Assembly: GCA_023334545.1 (NCBI GenBank)
Contig: JAADVB010000113.1
Coordinates: 1-56,342, forward strand
Direction: 5' to 3'
From: Salisapilia sapeloensis
Taxonomy: Eukaryota; Oomycota; Peronosporomycetes; Peronosporales; Salisapiliaceae
DNA: 56,342 bases
Position numbers and translations under genes: made by a program. Numbering within the stretch: position 1 is the stretch's first letter; each line of letters begins with the position of its first letter. This document shows, one piece after another, positions 27,804 to 37,871 of this stretch. The notes under the pieces are model-generated. The model made no database searches and was not told the origin of the DNA. It saw nothing but the letters and a program-made list of their open reading frames with translations.

Positions 27804-30800
27804 ATGGAAGTCGTCGAGACGACACCAAAGAATCAGTGCGATGAGTCACTAGATCTTGCTGTCAAACCTTTGGATAGCGCGCTCGGTTTCACACAGCATG
27901 ATGAGACCGATCGTAACGACGTAGCGGAGCCTTCCCTTACGATCACCGTCGACAATGCTGACGTTAGTCGTCGAGACACACCAGACGGAAATGCAGAAGG
28001 CTGGGATATGCATCGCTTCATCCAGACGTGGGCAATTGATCCGGAGCTAGAGAAGTCGTTGCCATATCTGGCTCGAGCTAAACGAGCACCAGGAGAATCA
28101 GCGGCGGAAAAGTTTTTGCGTATAACTCAACTAAAGCTTCCAGAGTTACCGGGAGAAAATATCTCTACTGAAAGTGGAATTGCTTGCAGCGATGACTTTA
28201 GCCAGGAACAACAACTTAGTAAAGATACGAAAGACAAGTATTTCAGTGCGACGGCCAAGACCGAGTGCTATGCTATCTTTCGTAAGCTCGCAAAGCAAAG
28301 ATACCTGCCCAACTCGAATATTTCGCAGCACATCGCACAACGCCACGAGGAGCCAACGCCAGACGAAGGGATGAGCGACGATGGATCCACCGAAATTACA
28401 AAAGACCATGACAGCAAGACCGGACTGTTTGCACGACAATTTACGGCACGGCACAAGTTTTCGTCCTTGTGTCTGGAGAAAAACTTGCCTCCATGTCTCC
28501 GATTGATCATACGAAACTACTTTTCGCCCGAGATCAATCTATCTCACATGTCTATCGGCGATGACTTTGCCTGTATCTTGGCTGCATGTCTAGTAGATCT
28601 ACCTCTAGTCACATCACTAAACGTCCGCAATAATCGTCTCAAAGATGAAGGGCTGCAGTCGATTATCGATGTCGTAGTCAGCAAGAAAGACTTGTACCAT
28701 CTCGATTTGTCTGAGAACAAAGTAGACGGCGAAGCTTCTGCTTCTTTAGCTGCCTACCTCGGGTCTCCACTTTGCGCACTTCAAACACTCAAATTAAGCC
28801 ATGCTGACGTCGATGATGGTGAACTTGCAGCATTCACACAAGCTCTACATATTAACAAGTCGTTGCGGTCATTAGATCTATCTCATAACCTCATTGGCAC
28901 GAGTGAAAGTCTCAATGTTGTCCGACCATCTATCGTTACAGGTGGAGAAGCTCTCGCTACAATGCTGGCTGAGAACTATACACTCGTATCGTTAGACCTT
29001 TCCTGGAACTACATTCGACTTGGTAGTGCCGTCGAAATCGGTCGCTCCCTTGCGTATAACAATGGCCTTCGAGAACTAAATCTGGCGTACAATGCTTTTG
29101 GCGATACTGGTTCACAAGCAGTGGGTGAAGCCTTGCTGTCGAATCTTTGTCTCGAGAAACTCATCATGAATAATAACAATATTCCGACGCGTGCCGCATT
29201 AGCTCTTGCAAGCGGAATCAAACTCAGCGCAAAGCTCGTCTATATCGATCTAAGCGGTAACCCACTTGGTCAAGCTGGTGGGCGAGCATTATTGCACGCA
29301 GTCGCTTCCTGTACAGAGCGTCAAGTTCACGTTCTTATGGAAGGCTGTAACTTTGAAGCTCTAGACACAGAAGCATTTGACCCAACGGAGTCGACCGGGT
29401 CGTACGATTTAAACATGGCTGTGCCATACGAAAGAGCTGTCGCCTTGGAGCTACTGCATTTAGCAAACACGAGGCAAGGCTGTAAATTCCTTTCAATCGT
29501 ACATACTTCTACCGAAACGAAGGCGACACGGACGATAAAGGTTGAGCTACGAGACATTTCGGATCATAGTACCCAGCGCCGACTATTGAAGACAGCAGGC
29601 ATATTAACTCAATCAGAATATAACGAAGAGAAGATGAAGAGTATTAAAATGGATCGAGACTCTCTGGAAGATTTATTTCATGATTTGGATGAAGATGACT
29701 CTGGATGCATTGATAAAGCAGAACTTCGTCGTGGTTTGCAATCGCTCGGTTTGGACGTTCGGGACGATCAAATACCTCGTTTCATTGCCCAATATGACTT
29801 GGACAGCTCCGGTACAATTGAGCTGGAAGAGTTTATTGAGCTCATTAGCAGCCTTAATCTCGAGAGTGGAACCATTGTCCGTGAATGTGTCGACCTCGAG
29901 ACGAATCGGAGATTTGATATACCAACAGAAGGTCGGCTCCGAATTGACTTTGTTGACTTCCACGTCTCCACCGACGACGACAGTGCTCACTCTCAAACCG
30001 GTGTGGAACGACTAATTGAGAATATATCGACAAGTACGAACAAGACGCAGATGCTGGGCATGGCCAAGTCTGGTTTGTACTTTAAAATGTCAGAGGCGCA
30101 GCGACTACTGGAAAGTGTCTCGGATGTCTATGATCCAGTCCAAGCGGTCACTTTGCTACTCCCAAATATGGTCGATTCGAAAAACGCGTATCGACTGATT
30201 GAGCACAACTTGACATTCGGACAGCGCGTGCGTGTGCAGCATATCATGGGTTATGCTCTCCAACCTATTCTTGGTTTAAGTACCGGTCATTATAAGCTGG
30301 ATCTATCGAACGAATTTGATCGAATGACACTCAAAAAGCTCGTGGAGAACAGCAACCGGACTGCATTTTTACGTAAGAAAGAGAACAAGAAAGATACTAG
30401 CCAGCATTGTAACTTCCAGGGATTCCGCAATGAGACGCTGCATGGCAAGTCGATTGAGATCGAGCCCAAGTTACTGGACGGGTTGACCAAGTTTGGCATG
30501 ATTGAATTCGACTATGTGCAGTTCGGAAGAAGGCCTGGGCGACCAATTTCAAAGAAAAGGTTTGATCAAGTGCTTTATGAATGTCAATTCCATCGCATGC
30601 CAAGAGCCATGGGTCTCCGATCGGAAGAAGCTCTGAAACAAAATAAAGTACCGGTGTTAAAGAAACAAGGGACTTCTAGACGTAAAAGTGCGAGCGGACC
30701 TATCCGTAGACGACAGTCGACCGTAGCATTTCCAAAAGTACTCCGACATACTAAAGGCATATTTGAAGAATTGGACAAGATAAAATCTATCAAGAATTAT

Positions 30801-31655
30801 TGTGTATATCAGGACGGTTTAAAGTGTTCACTAGAGCTCGAGCCAGTAGATCCGGTCGATGCTGTCTTTAATAGCATGAAGAACGAAGGGTCTTCGGATT
30901 CATCGACGCCATCAACAGTATCGCCTCTGACGTCGCTTTCGACCGAGTCAAAGTCACTAACGCCAAATGTGAGCGTTCCTAGACCACGCTCTCGGTTGAC
31001 GACAGATCGCAACGACATCTCGAGAGATGGGAAAGAGGTTTGTACAGCTCGAAGGCTGCTTTTCAACTTGCAGTGGATACTTGCGACTCGTTGGATCAGC
31101 TCCCATCAAGCGCTGACGATTCTATCCAAGTGGCCACATGAGTTTCACGAAACACGAATCGAAGCCGTCTGCATCCTCTTCGACCGCATTGTAGACTTGT
31201 GGAACTTCAACGCAATTCTGTCCGCTCTCACAGACTTTGAGGCAGGTCAATGTTTCTATCGATTTGGATGGTTGAACATTTGGACGCCACTGATGCCAGA
31301 TAACTACTACGAGTTGTCGATGAATCAATATGAAGAACGGGAAGTTGCGAAAGCTCTCGTTCGACTTGCGATCGACGAGCCGGGTGAAAATTGGCAAGGT
31401 GAGACGTTTGGATGGACACGAGAGGAAAAGATTCCTGGATGGGAGCTGAATGTATCGTGGTTGAAAGACGGAGGGTTCCCGGAAAAAGGATATTTGTGCC
31501 TCGAGTACTACTCTGGCTCGGACAAAGGCTGTGGCCCAGTATGGCCGAGTCGGAAAGATCTCGCTTTGAATACACTAGCTGAACTACCTCCGGATAAAGA
31601 TGTGGAGGAAGCTCTTGTCGCCCATGTGGATGCATTGGGGATGAGTAAGAAGTAA
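27804..31655 (+). CDS. large LRR and EF-hand protein with uncharacterised C-terminal region
   Basis: The product is 1283 aa and intronless. The N-terminal 240 residues are charged. Residues about 245-510 are ribonuclease-inhibitor-type leucine-rich repeats (SLNVRNNRL, HLDLSENKV, SLDLSWNYI, ELNLAYNAFGDTG, YIDLSGNPLG). Two EF-hand loops follow: DEDDSGCIDKAE (about 628) and DLDSSGTIELEE (about 666), with good calcium ligands. Two long conserved-looking stretches come next (about 690-960 and 1075-1280), split by a Ser/Thr/Arg-rich linker. Neither matches a domain I know; the last is Trp-rich (FGWLNIWTPLMPDNYYEL). The mix suggests a calcium-regulated scaffold, possibly flagellar or cytoskeletal, but that is only inference. 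The ATG at 27804 is the first in frame. Confidence 0.7.
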   Translation: MEVVETTPKNQCDESLDLAVKPLDSALGFTQHDETDRNDVAEPSLTITVDNADVSRRDTPDGNAEGWDMHRFIQTWAIDPELEKSLPYLARAKRAPGESAAEKFLRITQLKLPELPGENISTESGIACSDDFSQEQQLSKDTKDKYFSATAKTECYAIFRKLAKQRYLPNSNISQHIAQRHEEPTPDEGMSDDGSTEITKDHDSKTGLFARQFTARHKFSSLCLEKNLPPCLRLIIRNYFSPEINLSHMSIGDDFACILAACLVDLPLVTSLNVRNNRLKDEGLQSIIDVVVSKKDLYHLDLSENKVDGEASASLAAYLGSPLCALQTLKLSHADVDDGELAAFTQALHINKSLRSLDLSHNLIGTSESLNVVRPSIVTGGEALATMLAENYTLVSLDLSWNYIRLGSAVEIGRSLAYNNGLRELNLAYNAFGDTGSQAVGEALLSNLCLEKLIMNNNNIPTRAALALASGIKLSAKLVYIDLSGNPLGQAGGRALLHAVASCTERQVHVLMEGCNFEALDTEAFDPTESTGSYDLNMAVPYERAVALELLHLANTRQGCKFLSIVHTSTETKATRTIKVELRDISDHSTQRRLLKTAGILTQSEYNEEKMKSIKMDRDSLEDLFHDLDEDDSGCIDKAELRRGLQSLGLDVRDDQIPRFIAQYDLDSSGTIELEEFIELISSLNLESGTIVRECVDLETNRRFDIPTEGRLRIDFVDFHVSTDDDSAHSQTGVERLIENISTSTNKTQMLGMAKSGLYFKMSEAQRLLESVSDVYDPVQAVTLLLPNMVDSKNAYRLIEHNLTFGQRVRVQHIMGYALQPILGLSTGHYKLDLSNEFDRMTLKKLVENSNRTAFLRKKENKKDTSQHCNFQGFRNETLHGKSIEIEPKLLDGLTKFGMIEFDYVQFGRRPGRPISKKRFDQVLYECQFHRMPRAMGLRSEEALKQNKVPVLKKQGTSRRKSASGPIRRRQSTVAFPKVLRHTKGIFEELDKIKSIKNYCVYQDGLKCSLELEPVDPVDAVFNSMKNEGSSDSSTPSTVSPLTSLSTESKSLTPNVSVPRPRSRLTTDRNDISRDGKEVCTARRLLFNLQWILATRWISSHQALTILSKWPHEFHETRIEAVCILFDRIVDLWNFNAILSALTDFEAGQCFYRFGWLNIWTPLMPDNYYELSMNQYEEREVAKALVRLAIDEPGENWQGETFGWTREEKIPGWELNVSWLKDGGFPEKGYLCLEYYSGSDKGCGPVWPSRKDLALNTLAELPPDKDVEEALVAHVDALGMSKK

Positions 31656-31766
31656 AAGACACGAATGGATGGTATGTCGAAACTTCATTTGGATTTTTAT
31701 ATTTTACATCGTCCGCTCGACACGAACGTGCTACTTTTCATGAATAAAGTGAGTCCAAGCAGGCGT

Positions 31767-32233
31767 TTAGAGCTCCATGTCAAAGATGAGATCATCCGTC
31801 TTATCCGTGCTGTCGTCATTGGTGGCGTCCGGCGCATAATAATAGTTGTTTCCACCCTGGTAGTACGCTTCCGACTCGTCATCTTCGTCTTCGGATTGAG
31901 ATTCGTTAATGCCACGTCGGATAGATTCGAGGAATGAACACTCCGTGTCTTTGTCATTATTCGGCGTCTCCTCGATCACGTCTGCTTTCGTCAAGTCTTG
32001 CATCCATCCGTGATGGTGTTGCTGCAGGAAGGCACCAGCAGGCTGTACGGCCGCCCACCCCGTCGGCAGATTCGATGAAAGACCCATGCTGCACTTGTTC
32101 CCTTTGCTCGCAATTCGAAAATGGCCAGCGGACACCAAGCATCAAGTTGGCTCGTCACAGGTGGTTTCCGGCGTCTGGCGTACCTTGAACTTGTGACCGC
32201 CAGAACCGCGTGTTTCCGGCCATTCGTCGGCAT
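31767..32233 (-). CDS. small acidic protein of unknown function (two exons)
   Basis: Exon 1 is 32184-32233 and exon 2 is 31767-32106. The 77-nt intron has a GTACGC donor and a TTGCGAG acceptor and keeps phase, giving 129 aa. Exon 2 is clearly coding: GLSSNLPTGWAAVQPAG, then a His/Gln stretch, then an acidic region (ESQSEDEDDESEAYY) and a Tyr/Asn run. It ends TDDLIFDMEL. No family is recognised. Exon 1 (MPTNGRKHAVLAVTSS) is the weaker part; an overlapping ATG in another frame would not splice in phase. The gene is convergent with the LRR gene, 111 bp apart. The acidic C-terminus could serve protein-protein binding, but no role can be assigned. Confidence 0.55.
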
Positions 32234-32521
32234 GTATCAGGCGAATCTCAGCAGATTTCCCATTCAACCTCTAAATCCTTTCTTTTCGCTATGAAACGGT
32301 GCTAGAAAGTCAAACATAAGCAGAGAGTGTAACCCATTTGATCTGATCAACGAGCGTTTTAGTATCTCGTACGTCCGAAGATTCAAGCAGATGCAGTGAC
32401 CAAGTTGAAATACGGCGAAGGGGCACTTGAAATAGGCTCTTGCCCATCATCTAACGTTCCTACACGTTCACTTTCAACTCTCTCGCACGTAGGTACAGGA
32501 TGAAAAAAATGTATTTCTAGT

Positions 32522-33610
32522 CTACTTGTTCGAGGCTCGTGCCGTCGCTTCAAGTGAAGGAGCGTTCGAGCAACAGACCCGAGGAGCTTCCATTGTCGCA
32601 GTTCCGCTTGAACTACGCACCAATTGCTGCTTGACGCGCGTCGGTCCGACGGCGTGCGCATTCTCCTTCAACGTCACCAACCCTCGTGGTTGGTCGGTGC
32701 CTGATATGTGTTGTTGCATCGCTTCATAGGCCAAGGGCAGCTTCACCCAGTGCGGCGGGTACTTGAATCGAGCGACGTCCAGAAGCAGCACCATGTCTTC
32801 TTTTGGATGGTATCCGCCGATGGGCGAAAAGTGTCCTTCCCCTGTCTGCCCCAAGGCCTTTCGACTGTAATTTAAGACAACGATCTTGTCTTCGGACGCA
32901 CAGCTATCCTTGACCATATCTCTAAATTCGTCTAGACTCAATTCACCTTTCGCTGCCTTGCGTTCGTCTGTCATGACACCATTGCAACGTGCTAAGCATA
33001 CGAACTCAGCTAAGCTGATCCCTCGCTCCTTTGCCACCGACAAGGAAGTACAGCAATCGAATAATTCTTCGCTAAACCAACGCCACGGACCTTTCCATAA
33101 CCGACCAGGGTCGATCTGCAACGCATTGAGACACATTGCTAGCGTCGCCAAGCCACAAAACGCAGGCTCGGCTTGGGTTGTAAACTGCTCTGCTAGAGGA
33201 AAGTAGATTTGCATGTACTCGTCTCTCAATGCTTCCTTAAAGAGACGCTTGCCAGCAGAACTGGAGAACGGGATGCACACTTGGGGGAGCGGACGTCGAT
33301 GGAACGTGTTTTCTAACGATAGTGCGCGCGTCATTCCCGTCAGCACGGGTGGCGTCGACACCTCTGGCGCACTGTCGACGTTGATAGCATTTACAGGCTT
33401 CTGAAGCAAATTCTGAAGCGCTTGAGCGTCTTCTTGGTCTTTAGCTCGTTGTCTCCGGCAGCCACACGGGAGATCCATCGGGAGAGTGCAGCCAATCGGT
33501 TCCATGCGAGGGGCTACGGCAGCAGACAACGGGGCTTGTTGGTGATAATCAAAGGGGGGTGCGCGGGCTCTTTGGCGTTTGGCACTAACGAAAGGGCGAA
33601 CTCGACGCAT
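32522..33610 (-). CDS. PCS: phytochelatin synthase
   Basis: This is glutathione gamma-glutamylcysteinyltransferase (phytochelatin synthase), 362 aa from the ATG at 33610. It makes metal-binding (gamma-Glu-Cys)n peptides from glutathione. The papain-like catalytic triad is visible in the family order: Cys152 in EPAFCGLATLAM, His260 in GEGHFSPIGGYH and Asp278 in LLLDVARFKYPPHW. The IPFSSSAGKRLFKEA and FPLAEQFTTQAEP stretches are also typical. A long N-terminal extension of about 110 residues, Arg-rich at the start (MRRVRPFVSAKRQRAR), could be a mitochondrial presequence. The C-terminal Cys-rich sensor part of plant enzymes is largely missing, as in short microbial forms. A frame extends 20 codons upstream but lacks an ATG. 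Confidence 0.92.
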   Translation of the reverse strand: MRRVRPFVSAKRQRARAPPFDYHQQAPLSAAVAPRMEPIGCTLPMDLPCGCRRQRAKDQEDAQALQNLLQKPVNAINVDSAPEVSTPPVLTGMTRALSLENTFHRRPLPQVCIPFSSSAGKRLFKEALRDEYMQIYFPLAEQFTTQAEPAFCGLATLAMCLNALQIDPGRLWKGPWRWFSEELFDCCTSLSVAKERGISLAEFVCLARCNGVMTDERKAAKGELSLDEFRDMVKDSCASEDKIVVLNYSRKALGQTGEGHFSPIGGYHPKEDMVLLLDVARFKYPPHWVKLPLAYEAMQQHISGTDQPRGLVTLKENAHAVGPTRVKQQLVRSSSGTATMEAPRVCCSNAPSLEATARASNK

Positions 33611-34028
33611 TGCTATGCTTCTATACTGACTCTGGGTATGACTAGAAATTGAATAATAACCGGTATACAAGTCCGTTGGATTGTGCCATATGGGTCAGGG
33701 GTTGCTCGTAGCCCTGGGCGCTGGATTTGGCGTCCACCGACGAGGTTACCAACTTCTCTGTGATTGGTTCAGAGGCACGCGTTGCAATCCTGAATCGCCG
33801 CCGATGAGGTTTCTTGTTGGCTAGAGGCACTGCTCCGGCGTGTGCCCCAATGAAGACGCTGTTGTGAATACTCTGGCATGGAAAGCGATCTGTCTGATAA
33901 TTTGCTTCCAACTACAAGTCTGCAAGGTCAAGTACCTTTAGGTTGATTGTGCTAGTAAAAAAGTGCTTCAATGAGTTGATGTATAGATGTTATTCTTCCA
34001 TTACGTCTACGGTGTTGACTACTGTGAT
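33611..34028. other. intergenic region
   Basis: Lies upstream of phytochelatin synthase and downstream of the TPR gene, both on the minus strand. A CCAATCA box sits near 33762. An open minus-strand frame at 33642-33911 lacks an ATG start and a recognisable domain, and I treat it as non-coding. Confidence 0.4.
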
Positions 34029-35093
34029 CTACCCTTCAATGCCTACTCGACATCTTCGTTTTCCGTACTTGCTTCGAAGTTGCTTTTGAAGTGATAGCTT
34101 TAATTGAGAGAGCTTGGTTGCTTGTGACTTTCTCTTTGGCATCGCGATCGTCACGCCGTCACCTGTACTACCGTCCGTCCGACTTTTGCTTCCAATTCGC
34201 TGCTTGGCCGTGATTACAGCGTTTTGAAGCGTCACGACAATTCCATGTGTGTCTCCGAGATACTTGGAGGTAAAGTCTAGTCCTGTTTCGTACGAACTAA
34301 TACTCCGGTCGTACAGCTTTAGAAACTCTTGCTCGACACCAACGTTATGGTACGCGATGCCTAGCACTGCAATGCGATCTCGTTTAGATGAGTCCAAGTC
34401 CGTCTTGTCATGCCCGATGGTATTGTTACCACGGAACGGTTGCAGCTCTTCATGCAGACAGATCAAAGCAGATTGAGCATGGCTAAGAGCATTTTGATGC
34501 TTTCCGAGCTGAGATAATACTGCACAGAGATTCAGATGCGTGTCGGCTTTATTATATGCCTGGTCAAGCTTCGTTTCAATCGCCAGTGCGCTGTTTAAAT
34601 ACGTCAAAGCTTTATGTAATTGACCTTGACGACGATGCAAGCAAGCCAAGTTGTTCAGTGTCACTGCTCTTGCAGGCGGATGACGCTCCGTGAGTACCTG
34701 GGCTTTCTGTAAAAGTTCATATGCGACTCCGAATTCGTCTTGCTGGAGATAGGTCATTGCTAGCAGGTTGCACATATCGCCTACCGTCCGACAGGCTTGC
34801 CAAACTTCATTGCTGTCCGCGCCGAAAAAGTGCTGACGAAGAACTAAAGCTTTCTCCATCGTTTCTAATGCTTGAGGGTACTTGCCTTCCTGTTGCAGCT
34901 GAGTGCTCTTCGTATCTAGCCTTTGTAAAGCCACCAGCTCTTTCTGCCGATTCATGAGGTGACTATCTTCCTCGTCCCCGTCCTCATCTCCTAGATCCGT
35001 CGATACAGGATTTACATTGTGTTTTACGACATGCTCCTCTGCATCGATATCAGTGACCATCAAGTCGTCGGCGTTCGACTCGTCCATTGACAT
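34029..35093 (-). CDS. TPR repeat protein (kinesin light chain/nephrocystin-like repeats)
   Basis: The product is 354 aa. After an acidic N-terminus (about 1-50), residues 50-300 form consecutive TPR helices of the long type seen in kinesin light chains and nephrocystin-3: GKYPQALETMEKALVLRQHF, AVTLNNLACLHRRQGQLHKA, HLNLCAVLSQLGKHQNALSHA, and YHNVGVEQEFLKLYDRSISS. Each carries the usual small and aromatic TPR positions. The C-terminal 60 residues are basic (KSQATKLSQLKLSLQKQLRS). TPR domains bind partner proteins; in flagellates similar proteins often act in cilia or transport, but nothing here fixes the role. The ATG at 35093 opens the frame. Confidence 0.75.
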   Translation of the reverse strand: MSMDESNADDLMVTDIDAEEHVVKHNVNPVSTDLGDEDGDEEDSHLMNRQKELVALQRLDTKSTQLQQEGKYPQALETMEKALVLRQHFFGADSNEVWQACRTVGDMCNLLAMTYLQQDEFGVAYELLQKAQVLTERHPPARAVTLNNLACLHRRQGQLHKALTYLNSALAIETKLDQAYNKADTHLNLCAVLSQLGKHQNALSHAQSALICLHEELQPFRGNNTIGHDKTDLDSSKRDRIAVLGIAYHNVGVEQEFLKLYDRSISSYETGLDFTSKYLGDTHGIVVTLQNAVITAKQRIGSKSRTDGSTGDGVTIAMPKRKSQATKLSQLKLSLQKQLRSKYGKRRCRVGIEG

Positions 35094-35346
35094 TAAAAAT
35101 CAAATAGCGTTATACTGTCCTGACTGTAGTTACTACCGAAAGCCAAGTATATTGCCGATCTATTAATAGCTACACAAATTTATTGTATAAAGCATCTCGG
35201 AAGATCAAATATCCATCCGAATGGAGATCTAAATAACTTAAAGTACGATGCTTGACCGTCCTGATTAAATACAAATATTTATTTGCTGTCCTGTAAATCT
35301 AGCATGAAATAACGGACACCAATGCATCCAATGAGCTTCAGAAATA

Positions 35347-36075
35347 ATGACCGCGACTTCAGGTGACCCTCAGTTGCCTCAGCTTCTTAAATGCCCAATT
35401 CAGATAAACGGTACGGATGCTCCGAAGATTCTACTGTTCGAGTGTGACTGGGATGTCGGAATTGGAGGATCTGTATGGACAAGTGCGGAGCTATTGACTG
35501 CCTATCTGCAGTCCCAGCAAAGCAAGCTCGCTTCAAGCTTTAATGGCAAATGCATCGTGGAGCTCGGAAGCGGGACAGGATACGTTGGTCTTGCAGCAGC
35601 AACTTGCTTTACACCGAGTGTTACGTACTTGACTGACCTCAAGTCCCATCTCGACTGTCTCCATCGCAACGTGGAGCGGAATAAAGATACTTTCAACGGA
35701 CAATCAGACAGCTTGGTCAAAGTGAAGGAATTTGATTGGAGCGAGACTGAGCATCAGACAGCTTTACTCCAAGACGTAAAAGATACTGGTCGAAATCAAG
35801 TAGACGTCATCCTTGGAACGGACGTAGCGTATCTAGAAGAGCTACACGAACCTTTGCTGACAACACTTGACGCGCTTGCTTCTGAATCGAGTCTTATTCT
35901 TCTCGGATTCAACCGTGTCGATACGGACTGGAGATTCTTCCAACGCTTGCAGGACTTTGAGTTTGTCTACTACAAAGTACCCGATCGGTTGCTGCCATTC
36001 GAGTTTCAAGGGAAAGATTTTGCACTCTTTGAGATCCGAAGACAAAAGTCTTTTGCAAAGTTACCAAACGCATGA
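35347..36075 (+). CDS. METTL21/FAM86-like protein lysine methyltransferase
   Basis: The product is 242 aa, a seven-beta-strand SAM-dependent methyltransferase of the Methyltransf_16 family, which mostly methylates lysines on chaperones and translation factors. The N-terminal GGSVWTSAELL corresponds to the family's G.xxW.aa..La segment. Motif I is VELGSGTGYVGLAAA. The acidic residue of motif II is in TDLKSHLDCLHRNVERN. The signature DxxY motif is GTDVAYLEE, and the C-terminal strands (ALFEIRR) close the fold. The substrate cannot be told from sequence. It is divergent from the TPR gene with about 250 bp between starts. The length is normal for the family. Confidence 0.85.
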   Translation: MTATSGDPQLPQLLKCPIQINGTDAPKILLFECDWDVGIGGSVWTSAELLTAYLQSQQSKLASSFNGKCIVELGSGTGYVGLAAATCFTPSVTYLTDLKSHLDCLHRNVERNKDTFNGQSDSLVKVKEFDWSETEHQTALLQDVKDTGRNQVDVILGTDVAYLEELHEPLLTTLDALASESSLILLGFNRVDTDWRFFQRLQDFEFVYYKVPDRLLPFEFQGKDFALFEIRRQKSFAKLPNA

Positions 36076-36696
36076 ATGTAATTAAATACTTTGAAAATCG
36101 ATAGAGAAGGTAGATTTGGTTCGCGCGTGTTACTGACATTGATATTCCGGACGAGCAAGGTAAATCAGGTCATGACTACTGCTTTTATGCTTCTCCTTTG
36201 TTTAGGACAGCCTGGTCATAGAACTCAAATATAAACTTTCGCTTGATGAAACATCACAAAAGTGAGAATCCACTACGTCGAATGCAAATACGCTAGAGAA
36301 TAAAGGATCAGTTTAATTAGAGATGTTGACTATGTACTAAAGTGTACAGAACGTAGCTGCAAAAAATTTACAACATTCATCGATGAACAGATCGTGGAAC
36401 GACATACGAGCCAACAAAAGAAAGTAACTCAACAAATAGAAAACATATTTTGTTGTAAAATAAAGAAGGGTGAGGTGGGATCAGATCGGTTATGCGGGTC
36501 TACGTAACAAGTTGTGTAGAGGGGACCCAGCTTCGACAGAATTTGTCCGATTGCACCGTTCATCATTTGGATAGACCTGGAAGGACTATCCACACCTAAC
36601 TCTAGCAATGCTGGCTGCGTTATTATTATCCATATATAATATTCTTAGTGGTTAATTTTGAATTTAGACACAAAAACACCATCCGGAACAACAAAA
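36076..36696. other. intergenic region
   Basis: AT-rich stretch between two plus-strand genes. No gene is recognised; the promoter of the next gene must lie at its right end. Confidence 0.4.
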
Positions 36697-37866
36697 ATGT
36701 CCAAATCAAGTCCGAGCTTTGCATGGCTACTCAAGCTAAGTTTCGCTGCGTCCGGTATCGAGTACATCTCACCGGACCACTTGCGCAAATGCAAGACAAA
36801 CAAACTGTCAAAGCTGGAGGAGAGGCGCATGTGGAAAGCTCTTTTCGACCTTGTCAACATGGTTTTACTCGACTTCGACTATGACGTTAATGTCCTTCGA
36901 GTAGAGAATGCAGAGGACAAGCTATCTGTGGCCATTGAAAACGACCAAGAGCATACTTATAGGCAAGAAATTGTACGCTACTACATGTACAGATGGGGGT
37001 TTGCCTGTGAAGGTTTCTACAACCAGGATGCCAGCTCCTCTGATCACTTGGTGCTCGCATTTGGATGGCTACTTGCAACGTCCGACTTTTTCTCTCACCA
37101 GCAATCCAATATCATTAGATATATGGGTCACTCTGATGAGCCACTTCCTCCATATACGACGGATATTGTCGTTCCATCGGAAGTGCAACGTGCTTTAGCT
37201 CAAGCAGCGACAAACAGTATTAAAATGCCATCAAATCTGCCTACTTTGACAACTACAGAACAAGTGCATTTACTTCAAAGTACTTTCGGACATCTACAGC
37301 ATCAACTGAATCACTTATATACGTTACAAAGACAACATAAGATGCTGCAACAGTCCTACACGTCGTTTCTTTCGGACAAGGAGGCACTACCCCTCTTTCT
37401 ACAGCAACAGGTCGGGTCATTTGATGTCGATCGTCATCAGCGACTGTTGGAGCAGTTGATTGAACATCGTAGAGAAGAAAAGGTATTCTACAAGTGGATT
37501 AACTCGGTCCTTCTCTCCCACACGCCAACGGCACCTTCAACACAAGAGAAATGGAACGAGGATCCAAGGTACATACACCTCGAAAAGCAACGATCAAAAG
37601 TCAAAGATCTGATTAGTCGCTCGGAAGTGTCAAAGGAACTTGATAAAGGGAAAGTGGAGAAAGCATTGAGTCATCTTCAGCAAAAGATCGGCCTTCATCT
37701 GCATCGACTCTTTTTACTCCCAAAAGATCGACGTTACCTTTCGATCCAACCAAAGGCAATACAACGTCAACAGGAAGAATTCGTTGGCGAGAAACTTCGA
37801 CATGAGCTCCAACAAGTCATAGAAGAAATTACAAAAGAGTATGCGCAAGTGGAACTTTGTCCTTGA
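36697..37866 (+). CDS. TEDC1: TEDC1-like protein (tubulin epsilon and delta complex 1)
   Basis: The product is 389 aa from the ATG at 36697; the open frame further up has no ATG. The N-terminal half resembles TEDC1 (human C14orf80): MWKALFDLVNMVLLD, then IVRYYMYRWGFACEGFY and LVLAFGWLLATSDFF, followed by long helices rich in Gln and Leu (HLLQSTFGHLQHQLNHLYTL). TEDC1 works with delta- and epsilon-tubulin to stabilise centriolar triplet microtubules. That fits an organism with flagellate zoospores. The C-terminal part is coiled coil-like. The match is by pattern memory rather than alignment, so moderate confidence. It ends 5 bp from the convergent WDR4 gene. Confidence 0.6.
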   Translation: MSKSSPSFAWLLKLSFAASGIEYISPDHLRKCKTNKLSKLEERRMWKALFDLVNMVLLDFDYDVNVLRVENAEDKLSVAIENDQEHTYRQEIVRYYMYRWGFACEGFYNQDASSSDHLVLAFGWLLATSDFFSHQQSNIIRYMGHSDEPLPPYTTDIVVPSEVQRALAQAATNSIKMPSNLPTLTTTEQVHLLQSTFGHLQHQLNHLYTLQRQHKMLQQSYTSFLSDKEALPLFLQQQVGSFDVDRHQRLLEQLIEHRREEKVFYKWINSVLLSHTPTAPSTQEKWNEDPRYIHLEKQRSKVKDLISRSEVSKELDKGKVEKALSHLQQKIGLHLHRLFLLPKDRRYLSIQPKAIQRQQEEFVGEKLRHELQQVIEEITKEYAQVELCP

Positions 37867-37871
37867 TCCAC

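Noticed and set aside
33642-33911. 89-aa minus-strand ORF upstream of phytochelatin synthase
   Set aside because: Starts at TTG, has no domain, and lies where the promoter should be.
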